This document shows, in pieces, positions 20,967 to 32,726 of a DNA stretch of 64,000 nt. Made by a program: the position numbers and the translations under genes. The stretch is from contig NC_081840.1 in the NCBI RefSeq assembly GCF_963259705.1, positions 112,130,074-112,194,073 on the forward strand, read 5' to 3'. The number at the start of each line of letters is the position of its first letter. Within the stretch, counting starts at the first letter, position 1. This stretch comes from Myotis daubentonii. Its lineage: Eukaryota > Chordata > Mammalia > Chiroptera > Vespertilionidae. The notes beneath the pieces are model-generated. The model searched no databases and was not told the DNA's origin. It saw only the letters and a program-made list of their open reading frames with translations.

Positions 20967-22020
20967 CTTCTTTTTATTCTTATTTTATAGCCTTCCTCTT
21001 TGTTATCTGTCATAAAATGATAGTGATGTTAGTTAGTAGTACAACTTTCAGATATCTTTATCTGAAAAAATTTACAAGTTGGAAATCCTATTTTGGTTCC
21101 CAAACTTAAAAAAGAAAAGATTTACTTTTAAAGTTTTAGTTGACTTTGTTGGGGTGCATTAAGTTGCTAAATGCAGAAATGTTGGCATAAGTACCACTTT
21201 AAGGAGATGTGACACCCAGGCTCCTGGATTCACTCTAGCATGAAGATGTGTTAATTGGTGTAGGATTTCTGATGGAAGTTTTTCTTTGCTCTCAGTTCTA
21301 AATACCAGGCTAGTCTGAATGCACACTCTCTTCAGTATGTAACTACTATATTTAAGAGATTCATTAAGCACTTTCTATGGCCTCTGGAATGTATGTTTGT
21401 ATAGAAATACTATACTTTTCTGAGCATTTAACTGGCTACCAGGTTCTATACAAGGTGCTTTTATACTCATCTCATTTGACTCTCAATACAACAATATAGT
21501 TTGCATACCCCATGTAGTGGAAACTGAAACTAACAGGCCAGAAATACCATATGACTCCTTCAGGGAATTTATTGAGAAGACAATGTAAAGGGAATAGCTA
21601 TATAACAATGTAAGGCATGTGACCTCATGGTGAACACAGAAGGGAGTGGTATAGACTGGCTCAGTGGCAGAGGCACGTGCAACACATGTGTGTTTCAAAG
21701 AATGAGTAAGTTTGGGTAGGAGACATGTAGGGAGGATCCTCACAAGATGTGTGTTTTGGAGGGAATATCTGTAAAAGGATGATGGTATGGAGGATGGTGC
21801 CAATGAAAGCTTGGAGAAGCAGAATTCCCGCTGAGGAATGGATTTGTAAGTGTGCAAAATCCCTCAGGATCTAAACACCAGGATAAGAAGAAGAGACTTG
21901 ATCTTTCAAGCAATGAGGAGATATTGCAGCTCGGCAATGATGGATAAATTCAATGGTTTAGGAATATTGGTTTGGCAGTGGAGTACAAGGTAGATTCAAA
22001 GTCTAGCAGAATAGTCTAGA
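20967..22020. other. Intergenic DNA
   Basis: Unique apart from a probable MIR remnant near 21415-21495 (ACCAGGTTCTATACAAGGTG then TCATCTCATTTGACTCTCA). Confidence 0.4.
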
Positions 22021-22021
22021 T

Positions 22022-22262
22022 AAGTTTCCCAACCTCAGCACTACGTGACATTTTGGTCTGCATAATTCTGTTATGGGGGTTACTCTGAGCCTTGTGGGGT
22101 GCTTAGCCACATCCTTGGCCTTTGCTCACCTGATCCAGCAGCACCTCCCACTCCAGTTGTGACAACCCAAAACGTCTCCAGACATTGCCACATGTTCCCT
22201 GGGGGGAGGGGGGATGCTCCTGACCGAGAATCACTAGATTCACTAGATGGCAAGAGATGAGC
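22022..22262. mobile_element. MER20-like hAT-Charlie remnant
   Basis: Matches the remembered consensus order: TGACATTTTGG, then CCAGTTGTGACAACC, GTCTCCAGACATTGCC and CCCTGGGGGG, ending GAGAATCACTAG. MER20 is an ancient eutherian DNA transposon. Confidence 0.7.
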
Positions 22263-22774
22263 AAGTATTGTCATAACCAACTGCATCAATCCACTGACTT
22301 TAAGAATAGCTGACAAATGTAAAAATGGTTTCCTTACCACGGGAAATACATCATCAGTGCCAAAGAACTAATGGCATGGAGACAAGAGGCTCCAGAAGTA
22401 GATCATTCTGCATATTAGAAACCTCTGAAGGATACTCCAAAGTTACAGAGAATGTACTCTGGATGTCTCCTTAGCAAGAAAGTGGCTGATAACAGGATTC
22501 TCTCTCTCCCAACCCCCTACCGTCAACTCACATCTTATTCAGTGGCCACTTTGAATAAGGAATGCTCAGTCTGTCTCAGGCAGAGAAGTTACTGATCTGT
22601 AATTTTGGTAAGTTTGCATTCACCTTTCTAAATTTTTGTTTTTGGCAATTGGTAGAGTGGGTGGATAGAGCCTAGCCTGTCAATAAAGTGCTATGATTTA
22701 CCCTGATATATATTTGTCTCAATCAGTAAAGTACCTGTACTGCCTATTGGCCACCTGTTTATTTTCCCAAATAG

Positions 22775-22940
22775 TTTTATTGGAACACAGCCACGCCTAT
22801 TTGTTTATATATAGTCTCTGGATGCTCTGGAGGTCCAAAGACAGCATTGAGTAGTTAAACAGAGTTCACATAATCCATAAATCTGTACTATTTACTACCT
22901 GGCCCTTTAAGAAAAAGTTTGCTGACCCCTGATCTAAAGG
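22775..22940. mobile_element. Ancient hAT-Charlie-type remnant
   Basis: Contains TTTTATTGGAACACAGCCAC, then CTATTTACTACCTGGCCCTT and ends AAAAGTTTGCTGACCCCTG, the terminus of a common old mammalian DNA transposon. A relative lies at 59.8-60.1 kb. Confidence 0.6.
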
Positions 22941-23024
22941 AAAAATGCCTGTGTTGTACAAAGTTATAGAATCAGATTCTCATTCCGTTGCTAGGGATAA
23001 CAGATTTCCTTTTTTTTTCTTTGT

Positions 23025-24300
23025 CCATTCTAATAATTATCACCGAGTACCTACTGTGGGCTACACACTGTGCTAAGTGCTTGGGATATTTTAATGAACA
23101 AAGCAGATAAAGATCTTTGTCTTCATGAGGTTACATATTCTAACTGGTGAGAGAAGGGATATAAGACAATAAGCAATAAAAATAAATTACATATTATATT
23201 AGAAGGTGATAAGTGCTAAGGGGAAAAGAAAAATGTAGAGCCAAAGAAAAAGCGGGATTGGAAATGCTGATGAGATGTCACAGTTAACAGAGGATGGTCA
23301 GGGAAGGTCTGATTGAGAAGTTAATATTTTACAAAGTGAGAGAATAACTTTGTGGGGGCATTCCAGGCAGAGTGAGTAGCCAACATAAAAGGTCTAAGGT
23401 GGGGGAGTGCCTGGCTTGTTCAGAAACCGCAAGGACCCAGGTGTAGCTGAAGAGAGAGAATAAGGGAGCAGGGAGCAGGACTACGGAAATGAGATCAAAG
23501 AGGTAACGTTGGGCAGCACAGGATCGTGGGGGATGGAGAGATCATGTAAGACCATTGTAAGAATTTCAGCTTTTACTCTGAATGAAATGGGAAGGAGGGG
23601 AGTAAATAATGAGCTTTTATTATACAGGTTTTAAAAGGATAACCCTTGGCTGGTAGGGAGGGAAAGGTCGGAGCAGGGGGGTCAGTTAGAAGACTTCTGT
23701 GACAACCAGCTGAGAGACGATGGTGGCTCTGACTTTGGTGGTAGAAGTAGATGGTGAAAATGGAAAAATTCTGGATATATTCAAAGGTAAAAACAATAGG
23801 GCTTCCTGTCAAATTCAAGATAGAATATACCAGAAAAACACTCATAAAGGATAACTCCATGATTTTGGGCTCGAAAGGATGGATGGAGTTGCCATCAACT
23901 GAAATTAAAAAGGCCATGAGTGGTGAAGTTTTTGGACAGAAGATCAGAAATGTAATATTGGAAATGTTAAGTTTGAGATGGGTTTTAGACCTCTAAGTGG
24001 GGATTTCAAGTGAACAATAGATTATATGGGTCTGGAGTTCAGGAGAGGAGTCTGGGAGATATAAATCTGGGAACTGTTGGCATATGGATGGTATTTAAAG
24101 CATGAGAGTAGATGAGGCCATCAAGCGACTGAGTGTCGATAGAGAGGAGAATGGAGGCCTGAGCCCTAAGGCACACTGTCAACAAGAGATCAGGAAGAAA
24201 AGGAGGGACTCTCGAAGGAAACTGAGGAGTGCCTGATGAGGTGGGAAGAAAACCAGAAGAGTCTGGTGTTCTGGAAGCTAATTACCGTATATCCACGGAG
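23025..24300 (+). repeat. Long ancient mammal-wide repeat
   Basis: Begins with an AGTACCTACTGTGGGCTAC block and continues through CATTCCAGGCAGAGTGAGTA, CTTTTACTCTGAATGAAATG, GGATGGAGTTGCCATCAACT and GGTATTTAAAGCATGAGAGT to GAGCCCTAAGGCACACTGTC. These blocks occur in this order in a very common eutherian repeat that I recognise but cannot name reliably. About 1.27 kb, the longest copy in the window. Confidence 0.55.
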
Positions 24301-25180
24301 GAGACTGACCAATGCTGCTAATAAATCACAATTCTTTTATTGAGGTTCAACAAAGTTCTTTCTCACTTGACTATAACCCAGAAGTTTCCAACCTGGACAA
24401 CTCCAAACAACTTAAGTTTAGAGATCACTCTTTTAATACAAAATGGCCCACGCCCCATTCTCAACCACTGTGGGAAGTCCTGAGACCTCAATTTCTCCAA
24501 AGGTTTCCAAGGTTGCTTCTGTGTATCCTGGGTCCGTCTATAATGCAGCCTGCTTGTCTACTGTCCCCTGACCCTTTGGCTGTTGCCCTCTTGCCCATAA
24601 TGTGCCATTCCTCATCCTTCATTCCTCCAAATAGCCCTCCACTAAGACGGATGGTTGGATTCAAATTGCATGAAATGTTTAGAGTTAATGGAAGGCTATA
24701 ATGCAAAGCAGAAAACAACTTCAAATTCAATGCATACATGACTGCTTATGGAAATAATAGCCTTTCTCTACTATTTCAGGAAACTTCTCATCAGCCATGT
24801 CCTCTGGAAGTCCCCTGCCTCCTGCCATGTTTCTGGGATACATCCCATCTCAGTTCTTTTCACCAACCTCGCTCCACCTTTTTCTTTCCCAGGCTCATTC
24901 TTTTCTAGGGCATATGATGGACATTTAAATTTCTTCCATTTTATTATGCAGAGTAACTGATCTCTTTGTATCCTCATGGCCCACTCAGGCTAAACCCAGG
25001 GAGTTGATCTTTCCTAGGCAAAAGGTCCATCTAGATACTTACCTCAACAAAACAATGACCTTTCTAGCAATAAATTATGCCATACTTCTGACACCAGAAA
25101 GGCTACTTTCAGTTTTTGTTTTTAATAGTAATTTTTCTTTTTGGGTAAAAAAATAAAACATTACCACCAACAATCAGAAA
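24301..25180. other. Intergenic DNA
   Basis: No repeat or gene recognised; a 129-codon open frame at 24312-24701 has no recognisable motif. Confidence 0.4.
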
Positions 25181-25184
25181 ACAT

Positions 25185-25695
25185 TACCTCATGGTGTTTA
25201 AGAGTACGGGTTCTGTCCAGGCTGGTATGCCTCAGTGGTTAGAGTGTCTGCCGATTCCTGGTCAAGGGCATGTACCTGGGTTGCGAGTTCAATCTCCACC
25301 CCAGTGGGGACACCTCCTCTCTTACATTGATGTTTCTCTCTCTCGCTCTCTCTCATCTCCTTCCTCCCTCCCTTCCACTCTCTCTAAAAATCAATGGAAA
25401 AAATATCTTTGGGTGAGGATTGAAAAAAAAGAGTACAAGTTCTGGATCAGTACATCTACATGTAAACTGTGTTAATTTACTTAATTTGGGCAACTCACAG
25501 GCTCAGTTCTTTCATCGCTAAAAGGGAAATGGCACTACTACTACTACTACTACTAAAAAATAAATGAAAGGGGGATAATAATAGTATCTACCTTATAGAT
25601 TTATAGTGATTATTAAATATGAAAATTCATGTCAAATCTTTAGAAGTCTCTGGCACATAGAAAGAGCTCAATAAATATTAGTTATTATCTACTAC
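25185..25695 (+). repeat. MIR SINE split by Ves
   Basis: MIR order is clear: TTAAGAGTACGGGTTCTG before the Ves, then ACTTAATTTGGGCAACTCAC, GGGATAATAATAGTATCTAC and GGCACATAGAAAGAGCTCAA. A (CTA)n run of about seven units lies at 25533-25555. Confidence 0.8.
25216..25428 (+). mobile_element. Ves SINE inside MIR
   Basis: 16-bp target duplication AAGAGTACGGGTTCTG (25200-25215) and a copy with two changes at 25429-25444, both MIR sequence. Confidence 0.9.
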
Positions 25696-26570
25696 TCTTC
25701 AAGAAATCAATTTAAACTACTATAAAACCCAATGTTGGTAGGGCTACCTGGAATTAGATAGAGGCTTATATTATACATTTTCAATGGTATTACATATTGA
25801 TTCTTTCCTTTCAGAACTCTCTGGCTATCTATATGAAGGAATATAAATTGGTCATATGCTTTGATGTATCAATTCCTCTTTTATACTCCTCAAGGAGATA
25901 ATTTGAAATAAAAAGTTATTTATGAAGAGTTTTTGCATTATTTCTATTCATAGCATACCAAACATTCAGAACTAACCAAAAAAGCCTAACAGTTGGAAAA
26001 TGGCTAAGAAAATCATGATCTATTGATGTAACTCTATGTTACCTTTAAATATAACAAGCAGACAATGATTAAATGTGGGAATTCATAAAAAGAAGAATTA
26101 AAAGTTAACACATGAATTACAACTATGTAAAATGTAAAAAATTTCTAAGGAATCAGCAGATAATTTAAAGAGATGTCCCTGGTTAGAGTTACATGTTGAG
26201 TGAGTTCCTTATTTTCTGTCAGGTTGCTTAAGTTCATCAAACCCTCCCCCCTACAATAGCTGTTCTTAGGCAAGCATGAAATACTATGCAATGCCATGGA
26301 AGGATGATGGGCTGGGTTGTGTTTTGTTGTTTTTTTAATAAATTGCTTCTACATTTGCATTTACTTATTCAACAAATAACCTGTGTCTATTTGCCAGGCA
26401 CTATATTAAGCAGCAGGAAGTCAATGAACAAATCAGACAGGGTGCCTGGCCTCCAGGGCTTTTATAGGTCAGTGGTAGGAGAGATACAACACCAAAAATT
26501 TTAAGTGATTTGGGCACATGGAAAAGATTCATGATTCTAAGGAAGTTTATTTTTTCCAGTTTTTTTTTAA
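25696..26570. other. AT-rich intergenic DNA
   Basis: Mostly unique. Near 26350-26480 a short stretch (ATTCAACAAATAACCTGTGT, TTTGCCAGGCACTATATTAA) resembles the start of the ancient repeat at 23.0 kb. Confidence 0.4.
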
Positions 26571-26573
26571 TTT

Positions 26574-26739
26574 CAAGAAAAACGATTTTAAATATAATAA
26601 TGCTACATGCAATAAACATTACTATCTCAAGAAAAATGATTTTAAATATGACAATGTTACATGCAATAAACATCAATTATTTAAGAAAAATGATCTTAAA
26701 TATAATAATATTACAAGCAATAAACATTAATATTTCAAG
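26574..26739. repeat. 54-bp minisatellite, three copies
   Basis: Unit begins CAAGAAAAAYGATTTTAAAT and contains GCAATAAACAT. The anchor G recurs at 26577, 26631, 26685 and 26739, exactly 54 bases apart. Because 54 is 18 codons, chance open frames run through it on both strands. Confidence 0.9.
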
Positions 26740-26849
26740 AATAAAAGAATTTTAAGTATAGTATTACCAAGACTGTACTAGCATAGTATGATATCACAAA
26801 AGTTGTAGGAAATATTAAAAATCTGCAAATAACAGGATTACTTCTATTA

Positions 26850-28035
26850 TATTCTAGAATTGTTTTCTTTCTATTTTTGTTCATCAGTTTATGTTATTCA
26901 TTATATTCCACAAATGAGTGAGATCATATGATATTTATTTTTCTCTGACTGGCTTATTTCTCTTAGCATGATGCTTTTAAAGTCTATTTTGTCAGATATG
27001 AGTATTGCTACTCCAGCTTTTATTCCTTTTCCATTTGCATGGAAAAATTTTTTCCATTCCTTCACTTTCATCCTGTGTGTGTCTTTTGTTTTGAGGTGGG
27101 TCTTTGTAGACAGCATATAGTTGGGTCATGTTTTTGTATCCATTCAGCTACTCTATACCTTTTGATTGGAGCATTTAATCCATTTACATTTAGGGTAATT
27201 ATTGAGAGATACTTATTTATAGCCATTTTAATTCTGTATGGCTAGGTTTTTCTCTCTGTTTCTTCTTCTCAGAAATCCCTTACAGCAATTCCTTTAGCAC
27301 TTCTTATAATTCTGGCTTGGTGGTAATGAACCCCTTTAGCCTTTTTTTTTTTTTGTCTGGGAAGCTCTTTATTTGGCCATCTATTTTGAATGATAGCCTT
27401 GCTGGATATAGTAATCTTGGACTCAGATCCTTGCTTTCCATTACCTTGAGTACTTCATGCCATTCCCTTCTGTCCTGTAGAGTGTCTGATGGGAAGTCAG
27501 GTGTCAGCCTTATGGGAACTCCTTTGTAGGTAACATTTTTCTTTTCTCACGCTGCCTTTAAGATTCTCTGTCTTTAATTTTTGGCATTTTAATTATGATG
27601 TGTCTGGGCATTGGTCTGTTTAGGTTCTTCTTGTTTGGGGTTCTCTGTGCCTCCTGAACTTGTGTAACTTTTTCCTTTACCAGGTTGGGGAAGTTTTCTA
27701 TCATTATTTCTTCAAACACCTTCTCTATGCCTTTCTCCCTTTCTGCCTCTTCTGGCACACCTACTATTCTAATATTGTTACATTTCACATTGACCCACAA
27801 CTCTCTTAAGCTGTCCTCCTGTTTTTTAATTGTTTTTTCTTTTTGGTTTTCTAATTGATATTTTCAACCCTGTCTTCTAATTCACTGATTTGATCCTCAG
27901 CTTCCCCTAATTTACTGTCTATTCCTTCCAATGTGTTCTTTATTTGTGTTATGTCATTCTTTATCTCAGACTGTTTTTTTCATAGTTACTGTATCTTTTT
28001 TCATACTGTTGAGCTTTTTTTTTTACTTTCCAAAG
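26850..28035 (-). mobile_element. Internally deleted L1
   Basis: L1 3' end (to about 26970) is joined directly to antisense ORF2 N-terminal sequence (from about 26975) and then ORF1, so most of ORF2 is missing. Frames are broken. No target duplication was resolved. Confidence 0.7.
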
Positions 28036-30332
28036 TTAGCAGGAACTGCTTTTATTTTTTTTATCTTTAATTTCTTTATTGGTTAAGGTATTACAAATGT
28101 GTCCTCATCCTCCCATTAACCACCAACCCCCGCCCCCACCACTCATGTTCTCATCCCCCTGTTGTCCATATCCATTGGTTTCACTGAAATGCATGCATAC
28201 AAGTCCTTTGGTTGATCTCTTCCCCTTACCCCCACCCTCCCTTACTTTCCCTCTGGGGATTGATAATCTGATCGCTGTTTCTCTGTCTTTGGATCTGTCT
28301 CTGTTCATCAGTCTATGTTGTTCTCTATGTTCCAGAAATGAGTGAGATCATGTGGTATTTATCTTTCTCTGACTGGCTAATTTCACTTAGCATAATGCTC
28401 TCCAGTTCCATCCATGCTGTTGCAAATGGCAAGGGTTCCTTATTTTTTACCGCAGCGTAGTATTCCATTGTGTAGATGTACCACAGTTTTTTAATCCACT
28501 CATCTCCTGATGGGCACTTAGGCTGTTTCCAAATCTTAGCTATGGTGAATTGTGCTGCTATGAACATAGGGATGCATATATCCTTTCTGATTGGTGTTTC
28601 TGGTTTCTTGGGATATATTCCTAGAAGTGGGATCACTGGGTCAAATGGGAGTTCCATTTTTAGTTTTTTGAGGAAACTCCATACTGTTCTCCACAGTGGC
28701 TGCACAAGTCTGCATTGCCACCAGCAGTGCAGAAGGGTTCCTTTTTCTCCACATCCTCTCCAACACTTGTTGTTTGTTGATTTGTTGATGATAGTCATTC
28801 TGGCAGGTGTGAGATGATACTGTATTGTTGTTTTGATTTGCATCTTTCGTATAATTAGTGACATTGAGCATGTTTTCATATGTCTTTCGGCCTTCTGTAT
28901 GTCCTCTTTCGAAAAGCCTCTATAGGTCCATTGCCCATTTTTTGATTGGATTGTTTATCTTCCTATTGTCAAGTTGCATGAGTTCCCTGTAAATGTTGAA
29001 GATTAAACCCTTATCAGTGATATCATTGGCAAATATGTTCTCCCATGCAGTGGGCCTTCTTGTTGTTTTGTTGATTGTTTCCTTTGCTGTGCAGAAGCTT
29101 TTTATTTTGATGTAGTCCCATTTGTTTATTTTCTCTTTAGTTTCCATTGCCCTAGGAGCAGTATCAGAGAAGAAATTTCTTTGGCATATGTTTGCGATTT
29201 CGCTGCCTGTGGATTCCTCTAGTATTTTTATGGTTTCCTGTCTTACATTGAAGTCCTTTATCCATTTTGAGTTTATTTTTGTGTATAGTGTGAGTTGGTG
29301 GTCTAGCTTCATCTTTTTGCATGTATCTGTCCAATTTTCCCAACACCATTTATTGAAGAGACTGTCTTGACTCCATTGTATGCTCTTGCCTCCTTTGTCG
29401 AATATTAATTGGGCATAGTGGTTTGGGTTGATTTCTGGGTTCTCTATTCAATTCCATTGATCTATATGTCTGTTCTTGTGCCAGTACCATGCTGTTTTAA
29501 GAACAGTGGCTTTTGATATTTGGAGTTTGATATCTGGTATTGAGATCCCACCTACTTTGTTCTTCTTTCTCAGGATTGCTGCAGCTATTCGAGGTCTTTT
29601 TTTATTCCAGATGAATTTTTGTAGCGTTCGTTCTAGATCTGTGAAATATGCCATTGGTAATTTAATGGGGATTGCATTGATCTATAGATTGCTTTGGGTA
29701 ATATGGACATTTTGATGATGTTGATTCTACCAATCCATGAACATGGTATGTTCTTCCATCTGTTTATGTCTTCTTCTATCTCTTTTTTCAGTATCCTGTA
29801 GTTTTCCGCATATAAGTCTTTTACCTCCTTAGTTAAATTTATTCCTAGGTATCTTAATTTTTTTGGTGGGATGGTAAATGGGATTGCTTTTTTAGTCTCA
29901 CTTTCTATAAGCTCACTATTGGTGCAAAGAAATGACATAGATTTCTCGGCATTAATTTTGTATCCTGCTACATTGCCAAATTCATTTATTAAGTCTAATA
30001 ATTTTTTGATGGAGTCTTTAGGGTTCTCTATGTACAGTATCATATCATCTGCAAATAAGGACTGTTTTACTTCTTCTTTTCCAATTTGGATGCCTTTTAT
30101 TTCTTCTTCTTGTCTGATCGCAATGGCTAGTAGTACTTCCAGTACTATGTTGAACAGGAGTGGTGAGAGGGGGCATCCCTGTCTTGTTCCTGTTCTCAGG
30201 GGAAATGGTGTTAGTTTTTGTCCATTGATTATGATGTTGGTTGTGAGTTTGTCATATATGGCTTTTATTATGTTGAGGTATGATCCTTCTATTCCTACAT
30301 TGCTGAGTGTTTTAATCAAGAAAGGGTGTTGG

Positions 30333-32726
30333 GAAAGAAAACCAAGATGGCGGCCTAGGTAAACACCGGAAATTGCTGCCTCCCACAACAACTTCAAAAA
30401 TACAACGAAAAGACAAAATGGACATCATCCAGAACTACAGGAAGGCTGGCTGAGTGGAAATTCTACAACTAGAAGGAAAGAGAAAAGCACACTGAGACCC
30501 AGAGGAGCTGCGTAAGTAAAGTGCAGAGGTAGGAGGCTTGAGCGTGCGCTCGCGGAAAGGGGCTGGCACCTGAGGACACGGCTGTCTTTTTGAATCGGGA
30601 GGGAGTCACAAGCTCCCGACTGCTCTGAACTCCAGTTCCAGGAAGTCTCTGGGGACTCAGGACTCATACGGGGAGAAACTGGACTGTCTGGCAGCAGGCA
30701 GAACTCGGAACTTGAGGGCGGCTTTCCCGCAGAGGTGCTTGCAGCAATTACAGGGACACTGAGACATGTGGCCCCTTAGGGCAGGGCTGAGGATCAGCCA
30801 TAGCTTCTTGCCGCGCCCTTTGATTCCCTGAGACCCCGCCCCACCCAGGCTGCGGCAGAGGCTTTTGCATATGAATGCCCTGGCCCATTGCAACCTGAAA
30901 ATTACCTAACAAATTGCAGCTGGGCCACAGACCCAGAACTTCCAAGAGAAGGCCCAAGGCCCCACAGCAGCTTGAATTGCTTCACAGCTGGGCCTCATCA
31001 GGGCACCTCCAAACTCCAAAAAAGGAAGGGGAATCTGCAGTTCTCTTCGTAGCTCCTGCTGGGTAATCTCAGGCAGAGGCTAAATTAGCACCTCCTTAGA
31101 TCAAAGAGCCAGTGTACCCAGTGGCCAGAGTGGGACCATCCAGATTACAGCTCCTCAGATCCATAAGGGACACACTCAGGGGGCAGACTCAGTGAGCACC
31201 AAAGCCCCACTGAAGCAAGTCTTGCCCCAGAAGGGTGTCTTCAGCACAGAAGTTCTCCCACTGCAGACACAGCTGATTGTCACAGCCAACTGGCCTGGAG
31301 GTCAATTCCTCCCAGTGATCCTACAACAATCAAGGCATAACTACAATAAGACTGTGCAAAAAGCCCACAGGGGGGTACACCAAGAGTGTCCACCTCAGGT
31401 CCCTGGGGAGGCTGAGCCACCTGGCCCTACAGGACACCTAGCACACAAAACCACTCTAACAACACAGGGAAGCATAAAAAATGTGGAGACAAAGAAACAG
31501 GTCACAAATGACAGAAATGGAGGAAAGAAAACGACTGGATATAGAGTTCAAAACCACGTTTATAAGGTTTTTCAAGAATTTTATGGAAACCACCGATAAA
31601 TTTAGTGAGACCCTGGAGGTTATGAAAAAAGACCAATTAGAAATTAAGCATACACTGACTGAAATAAAGAATAATATACAGAGATCCAACAGCAGACAAG
31701 AGGATCCCAAGAATCAAGTCAAAGATTTGAAATACAAAGAAACAAAAAATACCCAACCGAAAAAGAAAAAAGAAAAAAGAATCCAAAAATATGAAGATAG
31801 TGTAAGGAGCCTCTGGGACAACTTCAAGCATACCAACATCAGAATTATAGGGGTATCAGAAGAAGAGAGAGAGCAAGATATTGAAAACCTATTTGAAGAA
31901 ATAATGACAGAAAACTTCCCCTACCTGGTGAAAGAAATAGACTTACAACTCCAGGAAGTGCAGAGAACCCCAAACAAATGGAATCCAAAGAGAACCACAC
32001 CAAGACTCATCATAATTAAAATGCCAAGAGCAAAAGACAAAGAGAGAATCTTAAAAGCAGCAAGAGAAAGACAGTCAGTTACCTACAAGGGAGTACCCAT
32101 ACGACTGTCAGCTGATTTCTCAACAGAAACCATGCAGGCCAGAAGGGAGTGGCAAGAAATATTCAAAGTGATGAATGCCAAGAACCTACAACCAAGATTA
32201 CTTTATCCAGCAAAGCTATCATTCAGAATAGAAGGTCAGATAAAGAGCTTCACAGTTAAGAAAAAGCTAAAGGAGTTCATCACCACCAAGCCAGCATTAT
32301 ATGAAATGCTGAAAGGTATTCTTTAAGAAGAGGAAGAAGAAAACGGAACTCTTACCATTTGCCACAGCATGGATGGAACTGGAGAGCATTATGCTAAGTG
32401 AAATAAGCCAGTCAGAGAAGGATAAATACCACATGATCTCACTCATTTGTGGAATATAATGAAGAACATAAACTGATGAACAAGGACTGATCCAGAGATG
32501 GAGAGGCATTGATTGGACTGTCGGGCCATGGAGGGAAGGTAGGGGAGGGTGGGGGTATGGGGTAAAGATCAACCAAAGGACTTATATGCAAGCATATAGG
32601 CCTAACCAATGGACACAGACAACGTGGGGGGGGGGTGAGGGCATGAGCGAGGGTGGGGGGGTTAGGGGGTAACGTGTGGATAAGGTCACATGTAATATCT
32701 TAATCAATAAAAAATATATTAAAAAA
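30333..32726 (+). mobile_element. HAL1/L1 hybrid retrotransposon
   Basis: A 2394-bp insertion in the host L1 with perfect 15-bp target duplication AAGAAAGGGTGTTGG (30318-30332 and 32727-32741). It starts GAAAGAAAACCAAGATGGCGG, with about 1.1 kb of 5' UTR, then ORF1, 17 bases of HAL1 3' UTR (GAAGAGGAAGAAGAAAA). From about 32344 it becomes the last ~380 bases of an L1 (end of ORF2 and G-rich 3' UTR) with an A tail. The HAL1 at 42998-44912 shows the native 3' UTR, which differs. HAL1s are L1 derivatives that keep ORF1 and lack ORF2. Confidence 0.88.
31481..32326 (+). CDS. HAL1 ORF1 protein, apparently intact
   Basis: 281 codons from an ATG in the expected place (MWRQRNRSQ) to TAA, without interruption. 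Residues about 40-115 are lysine/glutamate-rich and likely coiled coil. An RRM-like domain begins near residue 119 (NIRIIGVSEEE) and the C-terminal domain covers about 190-275 (ILKAARERQSVTYKGVPIRL, LQPRLLYPAKLSF). L1 ORF1 proteins are trimeric RNA-binding chaperones of the retrotransposition particle. Without ORF2 in cis this element would depend on reverse transcriptase from an L1. The second copy in this window has lost the frame. Expression is unknown. Confidence 0.8.
   Translation: MWRQRNRSQMTEMEERKRLDIEFKTTFIRFFKNFMETTDKFSETLEVMKKDQLEIKHTLTEIKNNIQRSNSRQEDPKNQVKDLKYKETKNTQPKKKKEKRIQKYEDSVRSLWDNFKHTNIRIIGVSEEEREQDIENLFEEIMTENFPYLVKEIDLQLQEVQRTPNKWNPKRTTPRLIIIKMPRAKDKERILKAARERQSVTYKGVPIRLSADFSTETMQARREWQEIFKVMNAKNLQPRLLYPAKLSFRIEGQIKSFTVKKKLKEFITTKPALYEMLKGIL

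Noticed and set aside
24312..24701. 129-codon plus-strand open frame
   Set aside because: No recognisable domain, no splice or promoter context; treated as chance.
29871..30362. Long plus-strand open frames across the L1 region (also 28476-28817, 34076-34501)
   Set aside because: Shadows of antisense L1 ORF2; the minus-strand translation carries the conserved motifs.
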